A stretch of 64,000 nucleotides of DNA from Lepisosteus oculatus (lineage: Eukaryota; Chordata; Actinopteri; Semionotiformes; Lepisosteidae). Shown piece by piece: positions 13,701 through 23,600 of this stretch. A model generated the notes under the pieces. The model worked only from the letters and a program-made list of their open reading frames with translations. It had not been told where the DNA came from and ran no database searches. Position 1 is the stretch's first letter; each line of letters opens with the position of its first letter. The stretch spans positions 2,241,284-2,305,283 of the forward strand of contig NC_090712.1 in the NCBI RefSeq assembly GCF_040954835.1, given 5' to 3'. The position numbers were made by a program, and so were the translations under genes.

Positions 13701-16700
13701 GGCATTAGGACCCACACGGACCGCAGGGTTAGCGCCCCCTACTGGGCCCACTAACACCTCTACCAGCAGCAATCTTAGTTTTTCCCAGGTGTCTTCCATC
13801 CAGGTACTGGCCAGGCTCACACCTGCTGAGCTTCAGTGGGCTGCCAGATGTGAATTGCAGGGTGACATGGCTGCTTGCATTAGGTTTTAAAAGTAACATT
13901 GCCCATCAACATGTATAATTATATTGGAGAAGAGCACACTTTCTACAAAGTTTTCCCACCAGCTCTGAGCTGACCGCATGTCAACCCAGAATCTGACCCA
14001 CTCTGACATAGAGTCACTGCGCTGAGCTCTGCGGAAGGAGATACGGTGTTTCTGCCTTAAAAAAGCCCCAAATCTTTTGTTTCCCTGCTCTTTTGCTGCC
14101 TCTTCCTGTGAACCGCAGAAGGGGTCGCGCTGAGGCCGGAGCAGCTGAAGGGGGAGCTGGAGTTCCGCGACGTGACGTTCTCGTACCCGACCCGCCAGGA
14201 CGCGCCCGTCTTCCGCGGCCTCAGCCTGTCTGTGCCCGCCGGCTCGGTGATGGCGGTCGTGGGCCCCAGCGGCTCAGGGAAATCGACTCTGGTGTCGCTG
14301 CTGTTAAGACTCTACGATCCTGATTCCGGTGAGCCGTAGGCCCAGGAAAAGTCCACCGTTTGGTTACCTTTGCTTGACAGCGACGGAAAGCAGGTTGATG
14401 CTTCGTTTTAAGAGCCTTTCCCATGCTGCAGGTTCGCTTGCTGTGGATGGGTATGACGTACGTGACCTGAACCCCCAGTGGCTGCGGAGCTTTATTGGGA
14501 CTGTCAGCCAGGTATGACAGCAACATTCCCTGCACACCTTGGATTGGGTGCTTTCTTTATGAATTCTAGATTCAGATCAAACACAGGTCTGGGAAAATAT
14601 GCCTGTAGCAGGTATGCAAATGAACAGGCGAAGGTTTATCCCATGCTGAAAGGAAAAGAAAAACGAACACAAAGTTTCGGCTGTGGAGTCTTCTTCAGGT
14701 CTTCTTCACCTGAAAAAAATAATGAAAAACATTTTGCAGGAGCTTTTCTCCTTTTCTAATTGTTATTAACATGGCCCTGAGTTGTATTTTGTACAACATA
14801 ACCTGACGCGTCGGCGCCTTTGCTCTCTGGTTCGGGCTTCTGATCAGCTGAACAGCCGGGAGGACAAATCCAGTGCGGTACCACAGTGGTCAGGAGTCAC
14901 GGGGAAAGGACCCAGAAGCTTCCGATCCAGGAGAGGGCTAGGCGAGAGACGTGGTCAAGGGCGAGTTCTGTAGTTCGTATCCAACAGGGCTCAGAAGATT
15001 TAGTCAAAACGGCGAGGTAGGAGCTCCAAAGGGGCGACCAATACAAAGATGTAGAGGGTTTAAATACTGTGAGAGCAGGAAGGTGCGTGGATAGGATAGG
15101 TGGATAGGTGGAGTGTCATGGTTTATTGACAGGAACAGTGTGAAGAAGAGCTTGAGGCTGGGGTGTAATTAGCATGAGTGTCCTTCCATGTGGGGATCTG
15201 GTTGGATGAGGGCGTGACAGCTTCCTCTGTGTGTCCTCCCTGTGCCCAGGAGCCCGTGCTCTTCTCCGGCTCCATCGCGGAGAACATCGCGTACGGCGCG
15301 CCGGACCCCTCCCGGGTCTCCGCCCAGGACATCCACAGGGCTGCCCAGATCGCCAACGCCCACGGCTTCGTGCAGCACTTCCCCAGGGGCTACGACACCA
15401 TGGTGGGGGAGAAGGGGGTCCTTCTGTCAGGCAAGAGGGTCAAACTGTTCCACCACAGCCTGCTCTCTCCTTCTTCTATAAGATCACTTTATTAGCCATA
15501 TACAATTTTATTTAGGAATTTGTCTTTTCACGTATCCCAGAGAGAAGCTTGGGGTCAGAGTGCAGGGTCAGCCATTTATATGGCGCCCCTGGAGCAGTTG
15601 GGGTTAAGGGCCTTGCTCAGGGGCCCAACAGAGTAGGATTCCTCTGCCGGCTGCAGGATATGAACCAGCAACCTTCCAGACAGGCACACAGATCCTGAGC
15701 CACAGAGCCCCCGCTTCACCCTAGTTAGTTTGCTTTAATTACACTGCTTCACATCTGGAACTCACACATCACTGGCAGTGATTGCAGGGGCAAATCTCCT
15801 GGCTGCTTCTTTTCAGATGAATTTTGGAGGGCAACATCTGAGAAGTCTCTTAGTATTCAGCATCACTGCTTCATGAGAGGAGGGAAATATTTCAATAGTG
15901 TGATAACTCCTACATTTGAAATCTATGACATGTAAGAAATAGAATCAAAATCTGCTTTTGGATTATGTTTATTAAACTGTAAATATTGGAACATAACAGA
16001 CTCCATTCCAGAATAACATGCACGTAATTTAATTTCTCTCTACCAACAGGTGGTCAGAAACAGAGAATTGCTATTGCACGGGCTCTGCTAAAGGTATCTA
16101 ATAGCATATTATGCTTCAATATCCTTGTTCATGACTGCACAGACTTAGACAAAGTACATACTAAACCTTATGCATTAAAAATGTATTTAAACTGGAAAAT
16201 ATTTGTTTCAATAAATAACTTTTTTATTCTCCAGAACCCAAAGATACTTCTTCTGGATGAAGCCACCAGGTACACAGTTTGATGCTGTTTCCTATTATTT
16301 CATATTTCATGATGCCCTGTTAAGCATTTATCTGATGATAAATGCTTGAAATTAAAGCACTGGCATCATACGTGTCACAAGAATCTTTCTGAAGGTGTTT
16401 AACTGTGAAATCCCAGCGGGCCCTGCAGACGATGCCCTGCGTGTTGTAGAAGTGCTGTAAAGAGAGTACAAAGAGTGTACTGTACTGACTTTCCCGGTGT
16501 GCGCCCTGTATTCCTGTCCCCCCAGCGCTCTGGACGCAGAGAATGAGTTCCTGGTGCAGGAGGCCCTGGACCGGCTGATGCAGGGGCGCACGGTGCTGAT
16601 CATCGCCCACAGGCTGTCCACCATCCAGAACGCCGACGCGGTGGCCGTCCTGGACCAGCGGCGCGTGGTGGAGTGCGGCCGGCACGAGGAGCTGCTGGCC

Positions 16701-16781
16701 AACAGGCAGGGCCTCTTCAGGAAGCTGGTGGAGAAGCAAGCGTTCCTGCAGAACAGCCAGAAGCACGTGGTGGTGGAGTAA
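4772..16781 (+). CDS. ABCB10: ABCB10, mitochondrial inner-membrane ABC half-transporter (13 coding exons)
   Basis: Exons: 4772-5255, 7781-7981, 8451-8653, 10200-10334, 11408-11554, 11851-11986, 12923-13018, 14119-14328, 14432-14511, 15250-15430, 16050-16093, 16235-16269, 16526-16781. They sum to 2208 bp, 735 aa, against about 738 aa in human. Phases join throughout. The first ~150 residues are basic and Ser/Arg-rich with few acidic residues until late, consistent with a mitochondrial presequence; a second in-frame Met is near residue 70. The transmembrane domain follows (about 160-440, with [15 protein letters not shown] and YKGGLLMGS). The nucleotide-binding domain has Walker A GPSGSGKS (516-523), Q-loop Q564, signature LLSGGQ (622-627), Walker B ILLLDE (643-648), D-loop SALD and H-loop His679. 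All catalytic residues are present. Family knowledge: ABCB10 homodimerises in the inner membrane and supports haem and erythroid mitochondrial metabolism; its substrate is debated. Intron 10 uses a GC donor. Introns carry SINEs and inverted-repeat elements. Confidence 0.96.
6179..6660. repeat. Dispersed repeat with 'tatagcgcctttaaaggtgg' start, in ABCB10 intron 1
   Basis: The segment begins with a 'ttatatagcgcctttaaa..gctttacaga' motif and ends with 'gcatgaggaccttaaagtcc'. This layout resembles multicopy non-coding elements seen in fish genomes. No intact open frame is present. The class is not assigned. Confidence 0.5.
7172..7729. mobile_element. Non-autonomous inverted-repeat element (GGGGAACTGCA family), copy 1
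   Basis: The left end (aaagggtaactgcagt) and right end (ggagttcccctttaaa) are inverted relatives. Internal motifs such as 'gaaatgcactcatcaatgc.gattctttctaac' recur in the copies at 24098-25087 and 28096-28700. It is about 560 bp, has no coding capacity and lies in ABCB10 intron 1, just upstream of exon 2. MITE-like by structure. Confidence 0.6.
8140..8420. repeat. Dispersed repeat fragment before ABCB10 exon 3
   Basis: It contains 'aaaggatcccaaagtgcttcatatacaggaggg', a motif typical of fish interspersed repeats. The right part (8310-8420) resembles 7065-7160 of the same gene (shared 'ggaaact.aa.tgatcaaa.ag' and 'tttgttTGC..TTGCAA..ATAAAAA'). This suggests two related insertions in neighbouring introns. 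Confidence 0.4.
9890..10030 (+). repeat. Fragment of a dispersed repeat (LINE-like 3' region family)
   Basis: Contains 'tgggagtatagaagaagctacccagccatgctgttaaagc' and 'caagaaacagctgaataag', similar to copies near 3285 and 54540 and in reverse near 23405 and 32290. Non-coding remnant in ABCB10 intron 3. Confidence 0.45.
10612..11199 (+). mobile_element. 5S-rRNA-derived SINE, full-length copy
   Basis: The head resembles 5S rRNA, including a copy of the internal promoter: 'gaagctcagcaggtgtgagc' followed by 'tggatgggagac' (the 5S box C). The shared body and the 3' end 'ctatataagtgtaag' plus an ATT-rich tail follow. The + orientation is set by the head. It lies in ABCB10 intron 4. Relatives occur near 13313, 17886, 26022, 29741, 38993, 57513 and 60044. 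It is not a functional 5S gene because it diverges after the head. Confidence 0.85.
13313..13882 (-). mobile_element. 5S-rRNA-derived SINE, full-length, reverse orientation
   Basis: It starts on the + strand with the ATT-rich tail and 'cttacacttatatagcgctt' and ends with the reversed 5S-like head ('catccaggtactggccaggc', 'cctgctgagcttcagtgggc'). It lies in ABCB10 intron 7. Confidence 0.85.
14606..14712 (-). mobile_element. Fold-back element family, truncated copy
   Basis: Related to 43992-44177: 'aacaggcgaaggtttatcccatgctgaaa', 'aagtttcggctgtggag' and 'cttcttcaggt' are shared. Only about one arm is present. The minus strand retains CTGAAGA followed after 13 bases by GAAAC. It lies in ABCB10 intron 9. 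Confidence 0.6.
15431..16049 (+). other. ABCB10: GC-AG intron of ABCB10 (intron 10)
   Basis: Exon 10 must end at 15430 (codon phase 1) to join the signature sequence LLS|GGQ with exon 11. The next bases are GCAAGA, giving the donor CAG|GCAAGA, a good match to the GC-AG subclass. The acceptor is ACAG at 16046-16049. No GT at a usable position preserves the frame. Confidence 0.85.
15478..15714 (-). mobile_element. tRNA-derived SINE, reverse orientation
   Basis: On the minus strand it reads a tRNA-like head ('gggggctctgtggctcaggatct') with a degraded B box, then a conserved body. The 3' end corresponds to 'ggctaataaagtgatctta'. It lies inside the GC-AG intron of ABCB10. Related copies are at 24137, 38633 and 56706. 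Confidence 0.75.
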
Positions 16782-17122
16782 CGTCAGTGCAGGAGCGGGA
16801 GAACTTCTGTGGCCAGTGTGGTCAAAGCTCTCATCACAGGGAATCCAGATTGCAGCTCTTTGACTTAGGTATTTGTTTTTCTATCTGTTCTGCTGTCCCT
16901 TCAACTTTGAAAATGCCATATTGTGTTCTGAAGAATATTGTCAATTAAAAATATACTGAACCCATTTTTACATCAAATAATAATTTTCCCAGTGAAACAT
17001 TGAAGAATTTTAGTGTTTTGGCAGGCACACATTCCTGTTTAGTACGCTGAATTTCAGTACACCAACATTAAGTTCTTCTATCAAGGATTGGTTGTAATTT
17101 TAGATATACTGCATGGTAAGAC

Positions 17123-17128
17123 AATAAA
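17123..17128 (+). terminator. ABCB10: Candidate polyadenylation signal of ABCB10
   Basis: AATAAA lies about 340 bases after the TAA stop. It is assigned by position. The weaker AATTAAA at about 16943 is an alternative. Confidence 0.45.
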
Positions 17129-17885
17129 TTAAATCACAGAAACTGGTGTGGGCTTTTCAAAATAACCGCCACACATAAAGCACAAGATGTATTGGAGTAA
17201 TATTGTGTTTCTTAATGTGTCACAATCTTTACTACTGCGAAGGCATGCCATAAGATACTACATAGCTCACGTTCTGAAACTGTGAGGTTTATCATTTAAT
17301 AAGTGCGTGTGTATTTAGATTTTCTAAATTAAGGATAAGCAAACTGTAAATTAAACAAACACGATATCATGGTATATATAGGGTACAGTCCTGTTTAGGG
17401 AATGTTATTTGTTTACAGCTTCTATGTATTGACTGGCATTTGTACCATAGTTATGGTTCTGTAATTATATTGTTCATTTTTATTTTTGGAATGTTTTGTA
17501 CTTTATGTGCAGTTTTTCGTTTGTTTAAAATATTTCAGAAGACACTTGATATTCATGATGTAAGTACCATACAGTTCAATGAGGAACGAACCCAGACTTG
17601 TTGTATTGGGTCATGTGAGTGAGAGCAGACTGACGGGAGGTCCTGAGCTCTTCTGGATCCTGACTCAAGCTTATAAACAGCAGAGGCGGGGGCTGGAGCA
17701 ATACTGCATCACTAGCAGAATCAAGTCAAACCAGGACTGCGAAGCTTCCCTTCTGGCAAAGAGCAAAACCAGAAATGAGATCCTGAAGGGATTGTTAGCA
17801 GTTTCTTTCATTTTGTTATTGTTTATTCTCTTTTAAGGCTGTTTCAATAACATTAAATTGTTTCTCTAATTTATTTTGTCAGTTA

Positions 17886-19538
17886 TAATAATAATAATAA
17901 TAAATAATAATAATTGCTTACACTTATATAGCGCTTTTCTGGACACTCCTGTAGCGGCAATGCTTGTTAATAAGACAGAATTAAGCGTTGGTATGCTGTC
18001 CTAAAGGAGGCCCCATCTCACCCTCCATCTCTGTAGTGCAGCCACAGAGAAAGTATTCATGCAGGCTGATTTAAGATGTTTTCTTTTGATAAGGGACAGC
18101 TCCCAAAGGGGGATGCACTTGGCTAAGCCTGGCTATCATGATCAATGGTCATCCATTGGCGCCTATCTGTCTAGGGAGTGCCAAATGGACATCTGGACTG
18201 CATTCCTAAGTGTCAGGAGTAAGTGACTCATATCTCACCTTGATCAACCAATCAGGGACTGGTAGGGCCGAGTAACCCACGCGGGACTCTGATGCCCATG
18301 GAACTGTCAGCCAATCAACGAGCTGAAGTTCCTCCAGGTAAAAACAGGCAACACAGAGAGCCTGGGAGATTCAAGGAATTGTGGAGAATTCTGTGGACTA
18401 TTCTAAAGGGAATTCAAAGGAGAATTCCAGGGCAGGACGGCCCAGGAGCAGAAGGCTCCCAAGAGCAGGACATTCTCGCAGCACGCCTCCTGACCATCCT
18501 GAGACTCAGCCCGGACAACCACGGAACGGCCAGTGTGTCCGAGTGCCAGAACTTTGCTTTGTTCTAAGAGTCTAGAGCGGAGGTTGCCAGAGAGTAACCA
18601 GAGGATCCACCCGAGGTTAGCACCAGCAGCAAGCCTCGTGAACAGGTCGGAACTGTGGACAGCTGAATCACTATTCAGAACTAGCGCTTCATCAGGAACG
18701 AACCGGTCCTCTTCCTGACTTGCTGGGACCCACAGTCATCTTTTCTCCTGTGCACAAACTTTGCTAGTTAAAGCCAACACTAACTAGCGGTCAGTGAGCA
18801 TCAGCAGCGCACCGTTGCAAGCCGCACAGCACAGCCTGGCATGGAGCCAGAGAGCGCAGATTGGACAGCAACAGCCTGCAACTGTTTCTTTGTGCCCGCA
18901 GGAGATCTGAATCCCCAGAGATTGGATGAGTATTCAACTTCAATGCATTACAGCTCGAGAATTCAATTGTTATCCCAACCAGTTGATATCAATTTAATTC
19001 CTAAGAGTTATGTACTTGTTTTGAGTATCTAATGTAGAAGTTGTAACCAAGTTCAATTACGAAACGGTCTAAATGAATGATATACTGAACGTATGTCCTC
19101 TTGATATATGTAACTCTTTGTAACTGACTGAATATATACCTTTTGTATTCTGATAACCCTCTCGATAAGATCTGTTAGGTTTATATGCATATTCTATGTA
19201 TTAATAAATGTATCCTCGTGTATTAGTACCTGTGTGTGTGTGCGTTGTTTGAGTTATATCGCATGGTTGGATTCTAAAGCCATCAAAAGAATCAATTTTG
19301 TGATTTACTGCTACAATTAATAATTGTCCCAGTAAATGCCCAAACCCTACAGAACTGGTGCCTTCAGAGAGCACACTACACTCCACTCAAAGTGCTTTAC
19401 AGGTAATGGGGATCCCCTCCACCGCCACCAATGTGCAGCCCCACCTGGAGGATGCAACGGGAGTCGTAGTGTGCCAGAACGCTCCCCACACACCAGCTAT
19501 CAGTGGGGAGGAGAGCAGAGTAATGAAGCCAGTTCACA
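17886..19538 (-). mobile_element. 5S-derived SINE split by an LTR-like insertion
   Basis: The SINE tail half is 17886-17949 (ATA/AAT tail, 'cttacacttatatagcgctt', 'ctggacactcc'). The body resumes at 19381 ('ctccactcaaagtgctttac') and runs to about 19538, where the copy is truncated without its 5S head. Joining 17949 to 19385 recreates the SINE consensus, so the intervening DNA is a later insertion. Confidence 0.85.
17950..19380 (+). mobile_element. Probable solo LTR (1431 bp) nested in a SINE
   Basis: The segment begins TGTAG and ends CTACA, the TG...CA ends expected of a retroviral or LTR-retrotransposon repeat. It is flanked by the 4-bp duplication CTCC (17946-17949 and 19381-19384). No direct repeat is found inside, no gag/pol-like frame is seen, and an AATAAA is present near 19203 before a TG-rich stretch. 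This fits a single LTR left by recombination. Strand is inferred from the poly(A)-like signal. The superfamily cannot be assigned. Confidence 0.7.
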
Positions 19539-19670
19539 GTTCCTTTTCACAGGCTTTAAGGCTGCATTGTTTTATCAAAAATTACATTTGCTGACTAATA
19601 CAGATATCAACCCTGAAACAGTCTATGAGGTTGAAATGTTTTTACTTTCTGCTGTTTCTGCTGCAGCATG

Positions 19671-19871
19671 CAGCTAACCTCTACTTGTTTCTTTGCAGAA
19701 CCCACACTGATAAGGCTTACTCCAACCTCTTCACTTATATTGTGCTTTATTCAGCCATTTGTTTTTAAACGTTTTTTGTGTTATTAAAAATGTTTATTTG
19801 TAACATAATCGGGTGTCTCTGGGAGGAAACCACAGAGTGAGGCAGCAGCACAAACATCCACTCTGTTCTGT
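19671..19871 (+). repeat. Diverged copy of NUP133 intron 1 / exon 2 acceptor region
   Basis: It matches 21518-21812 in order: 'agcatgcag', 'gcagaaccc.cactgat', 'ctcttca.ttat.ttgtgctttattcag', 'ccatttgttt', 'gtgaggcagcagcacaaacatcc.ctctgttctgt'. Similarity stops just before the exon 2 splice acceptor. About 100 bp of the other copy is missing here. Confidence 0.6.
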
Positions 19872-20410
19872 GAAAGACCGAACACTTGTACGTTTCCTCA
19901 ACATTTCTACTTAATCAAGTTAAACTAAAAAACATTTTCAATTAAAATGAAGATGGCTCTTTTCAGTAAACAGCTGAAAACATTGGGAGAGAGTGTGTCC
20001 ACCACGTAGAAGGCCCGGTATAAAGGCATCAAGAACACAAAGTTGGTTCTTGCTTGTTTTTTTTTTAGACAGTACACCATATTTTACTTTTATCAATAAA
20101 CAGAACAATTTCGTTCTCCTTCTGAATTTCTTTGTGAACTGTATATTTGTGGAAAGATAAACACAGAATTGCATTATGTTCAAATAAATTTAAAAACCCT
20201 TTTGCAACTGACAGGAATATGTTTTTTCAAATAGCGAATTTGTTGTATAAGTTAAATATCTGAAATAACTTCATTTCACGAAACTATTAAAACGTACTAC
20301 TTTCGAAACTAAACACACCAGAGCTGCGTTCTCACTTCCTTCCTTTTTATTTTTTTTACTTCCCTTTTCATACAGTGTTCTTTCATGATGTAGTCTGGTA
20401 CGCTTTCTTC

Positions 20411-20440
20411 TCTATATAAAACTACAATCCCCACAACCAG
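20411..20440 (+). promoter_or_regulatory. NUP133: NUP133 proximal promoter motifs
   Basis: A TATA-like 'tctatataaa' (20411-20420) is followed directly by 'actacaatccccac', resembling the ZNF143/THAP11 element ACTACAAYTCCCA found in many housekeeping promoters. They lie about 200 bases before the start codon. The transcription start is not mapped. Confidence 0.4.
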
Positions 20441-20619
20441 CCCACGACAAATGACGTTTATGTTATGCGCCAGCACTTGTCGCATGTTGTGAGTCAGTGT
20501 GCGAGCGTTTTTTGAGGGAATCTTCGAACGAGGAACTGGTTGTCTCATGGTTTGACTTTATACAGAACCTGTGTGAAAGGAGTCGAAAATCGTACTCGGA
20601 TACAGCGAACAAATAAAAG

Positions 20620-23600
20620 ATGTTTTCTCCCCGGGCGTCTGCTGGATCGGCTCGCAGGCCGACCTCCAGAGCGGCCGGTAGAAAGAGCCTAGCCGGTACC
20701 CCGACGGGACTGTTCTCGCCGGTCCGGAGAGCGTCTCTGCCGGCGAGGTAAGTATTTTATCGAAAAAATGAAGCGAAAATTTACGTTAGGGTGATCTAAC
20801 AGTCGCTTCACTTTCGTCAGTACTGATCCAAAAATAAAACAACGTGAAATGAAGCAGGATCTTCATTAACGATCACTAAAATAGTGAAGTTAGCAGAGCT
20901 GTACGAACAATCCTTAACACGAAATGATTAGTTTTAAAAGAGCAAAGCGCGGCTTGTTTAATCGCAAATCCTTATCACTTAGTAATTCTACGTGGTTTAG
21001 CGTTAATAGTTGTTTTTAAAAAACGTTTATCCTCTATCATTTAGTATAAAAGTCATAGAATTTACTTAAAACAACTGCGAATTTGAAAATCCCTCACCTG
21101 TTTAAAACTCGCTGGCTAACCAAGTTAGTTGATTTTAAATGTATGCGTTTTCGTCAGGTCAGGTATTTTGCTGATATCCTGAATATATAAGCAAACGATA
21201 TTATTTGTGAACCTCGTGTCGGAGGCACATTTTAATAGTGAAGACTACTCTGCGAGAGAACTGCATTGTTCATTCATTCATTGAAATTCATTCATTAGTC
21301 CGCTTCCGTCAGATTCAGGGCATTAGAGAAAAAAAGTAAAATTCCAATCTGAATTGTGAACAGGTCCAAGAGTATTGTCGGCATGGCTGCTGTTTTCAAT
21401 TGTGACAGCGCGCTGTCAGGTGCTGGGTTAACCAGTCACAGGACTTCACAGACCAGTGCGTGTGCTGCTGGTTCCGATCCAGCTGCAAGAACGACGGCAC
21501 GAATGGACCCGGTTTGTTAGCATGCAGACCTCTGCAGAACCCGCACTGATGCAGCTTCGTACTCCATCCTCTTCATTTATCTTGTGCTTTATTCAGTCTT
21601 ACTGAAAACCAGCCATTTGTTTCAAAGAGGTTTTTTTCGTTCCATTAACAATGTATATTTCTAACATGATGGAGTGGAGGAAACCACAGTACCCAGAATG
21701 CACCCCACAGGGAGCGGGCAGGCTCGACATGGACAGGTGTCCTTTTCCAGAATCCAACCCAGACCTGGGGCTGTGAGTGTGAGGCAGCAGCACAAACATC
21801 CCCTCTGTTCTGTTCCAGAGCGACTCCCACGCGGGCCCAGTACACGGCCACCGCCGAGAACTTCGACCTGCAGGGCTTCGGCTCTTCGTTGCCCGTGAAA
21901 GTGATGGAGGCCCTGACGATGGCCGAAGGTGAGCTTTCCTGTGCCCCTCCCGCCGTAGATATACTGTACTGCCTGCCTCCGGGCTTTTGCGTGTTGACAC
22001 ACTGTACATGATTGTACAGTCCAGCTGTCTCAGTACAGGCTGTGCAGCTTCTCTAAAGCCTTCGTCTTCATTCGAATAGCAAAGGCCCTGTCCCCAAAAG
22101 GGCGGGATTCAACTTGCTGAAAAATGCATATGTCACCAGAATCAAAAGCTTTCTGACCTTGCCGTGTGTGCGGAAATTGTTTTTCATTTATCTTCCAAGC
22201 TTTTTAAAATCAAGCCTTCAGTGGCTAGGGGTCTCAATAGCGTGTCCGGACGGCTATAGATGTTTGTACCCCACACACGGGCTGTAACCTGGAAATCGAT
22301 GGCCGTGAGTGGGTGTGTTGCTCGGTGGTGCAGGCCAGGCCCTGCTGTATTCATGCGTGTGAACAGGCGTGATCTCCTGCCCTTGGCCTGGGGCTGAGCC
22401 GGGTGTCCTGTCTGTTGCAGAGGAGGAGGAGATCAGCGCGCGGGTGGACCAGAGTGGCTGGGCCTGGCTGGTGTGCGGAGAGAGTCTTATTATCTGGAAG
22501 ATCGGGCAGACTGCTGTGGCAAAGGTGACATTTCCTCGTCTCTTTTTTAATCCCTAGAAAACCAGACGTCTGTGTACAGGGAAATATTGTGGGAAATGCA
22601 TTGAGCGTTAAATGGAACTTTGACTGGTCTTTTCCTATCAGCTTGTTTGAAGATCTCATCTCTCTGTGACTCTGTCCTGTACGTCCATACAGGCGAAGGT
22701 CTGTCCTGCCGATACCCCAGGGACCTGGACACGTGCTGATGATGCAATCAGATACAGTGGTATGCAAACGTTTGGGCACCCCTGGTCAAATTGCACGCTT
22801 CACTGAGTCTCTAAGTGAAAGGTAGTTAACACAGCCTCTGGAGGGTACAAACGTAGACATGGCAGAATTCTGCACATTTTAATGCACAATTACCATTTAC
22901 TTGACAGATTGAAAAAAAATAAAAAATAAAACCAGGGGTGCCCCAACTTTTGCATGCAGCTGTACAACGTGGTGGTTTTTGAGATCGATACCCAATGTTC
23001 CTCCCCCTTCTGGACGAAATCAAGCACTGCCAACTTCATCCTTGATTAGCAAAAGGGAAGGGTGTGTGGCCGTTCACATTACGAGCTGTGAGTTCTGGTT
23101 AGGAAAACCGTTTTCTAGCATCCATTGGCGTAAATGTGAAACGTTGCGGCTACATGTGGCGTTGATTTGGAGGCCTGCTGTCTGATTCTGTTCTGTTCTG
23201 AACCCCAGTTATCGGTCTGCAAGGAGCTGCAGCTGCCGCCCAGTGACTTTGCCGGCTCTGCAGATCTGGTCGCCCTGTCGTGCCAGGGCTCTGGCGAGGG
23301 GGCTCCTGTACAGGTGGGTTTGTGCGTCAGTCTGGGCGTTCAGAGCACAAGAGCAGTTCCTCGTGAGAGGAGGCCCCTAGGCCCGTCCAGCGCCTTCGCC
23401 TGCTAGTAGCTGATTGGTCAGCCAATCTCGTCAAGCCGTTCCATGAGGTATCGGCTTCAACACAGTTTGTTCCAGAGACCCACGACCCTCGGTATAAAAG
23501 AAGGACCTCCTGTGCTCAGTTTTGAATCCACTTCCATGTAGTTTCCACTATGAGATTCAGTTCCTTCAAGCTGTCAGTGCAGGACATCCCCTTAAGCTGC

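Noticed and set aside
17950-19380. A complete LTR retrotransposon or endogenous retrovirus
   Set aside because: No direct terminal repeats and no gag, pol or env-like frames are present within 1.4 kb; a solo LTR fits better.
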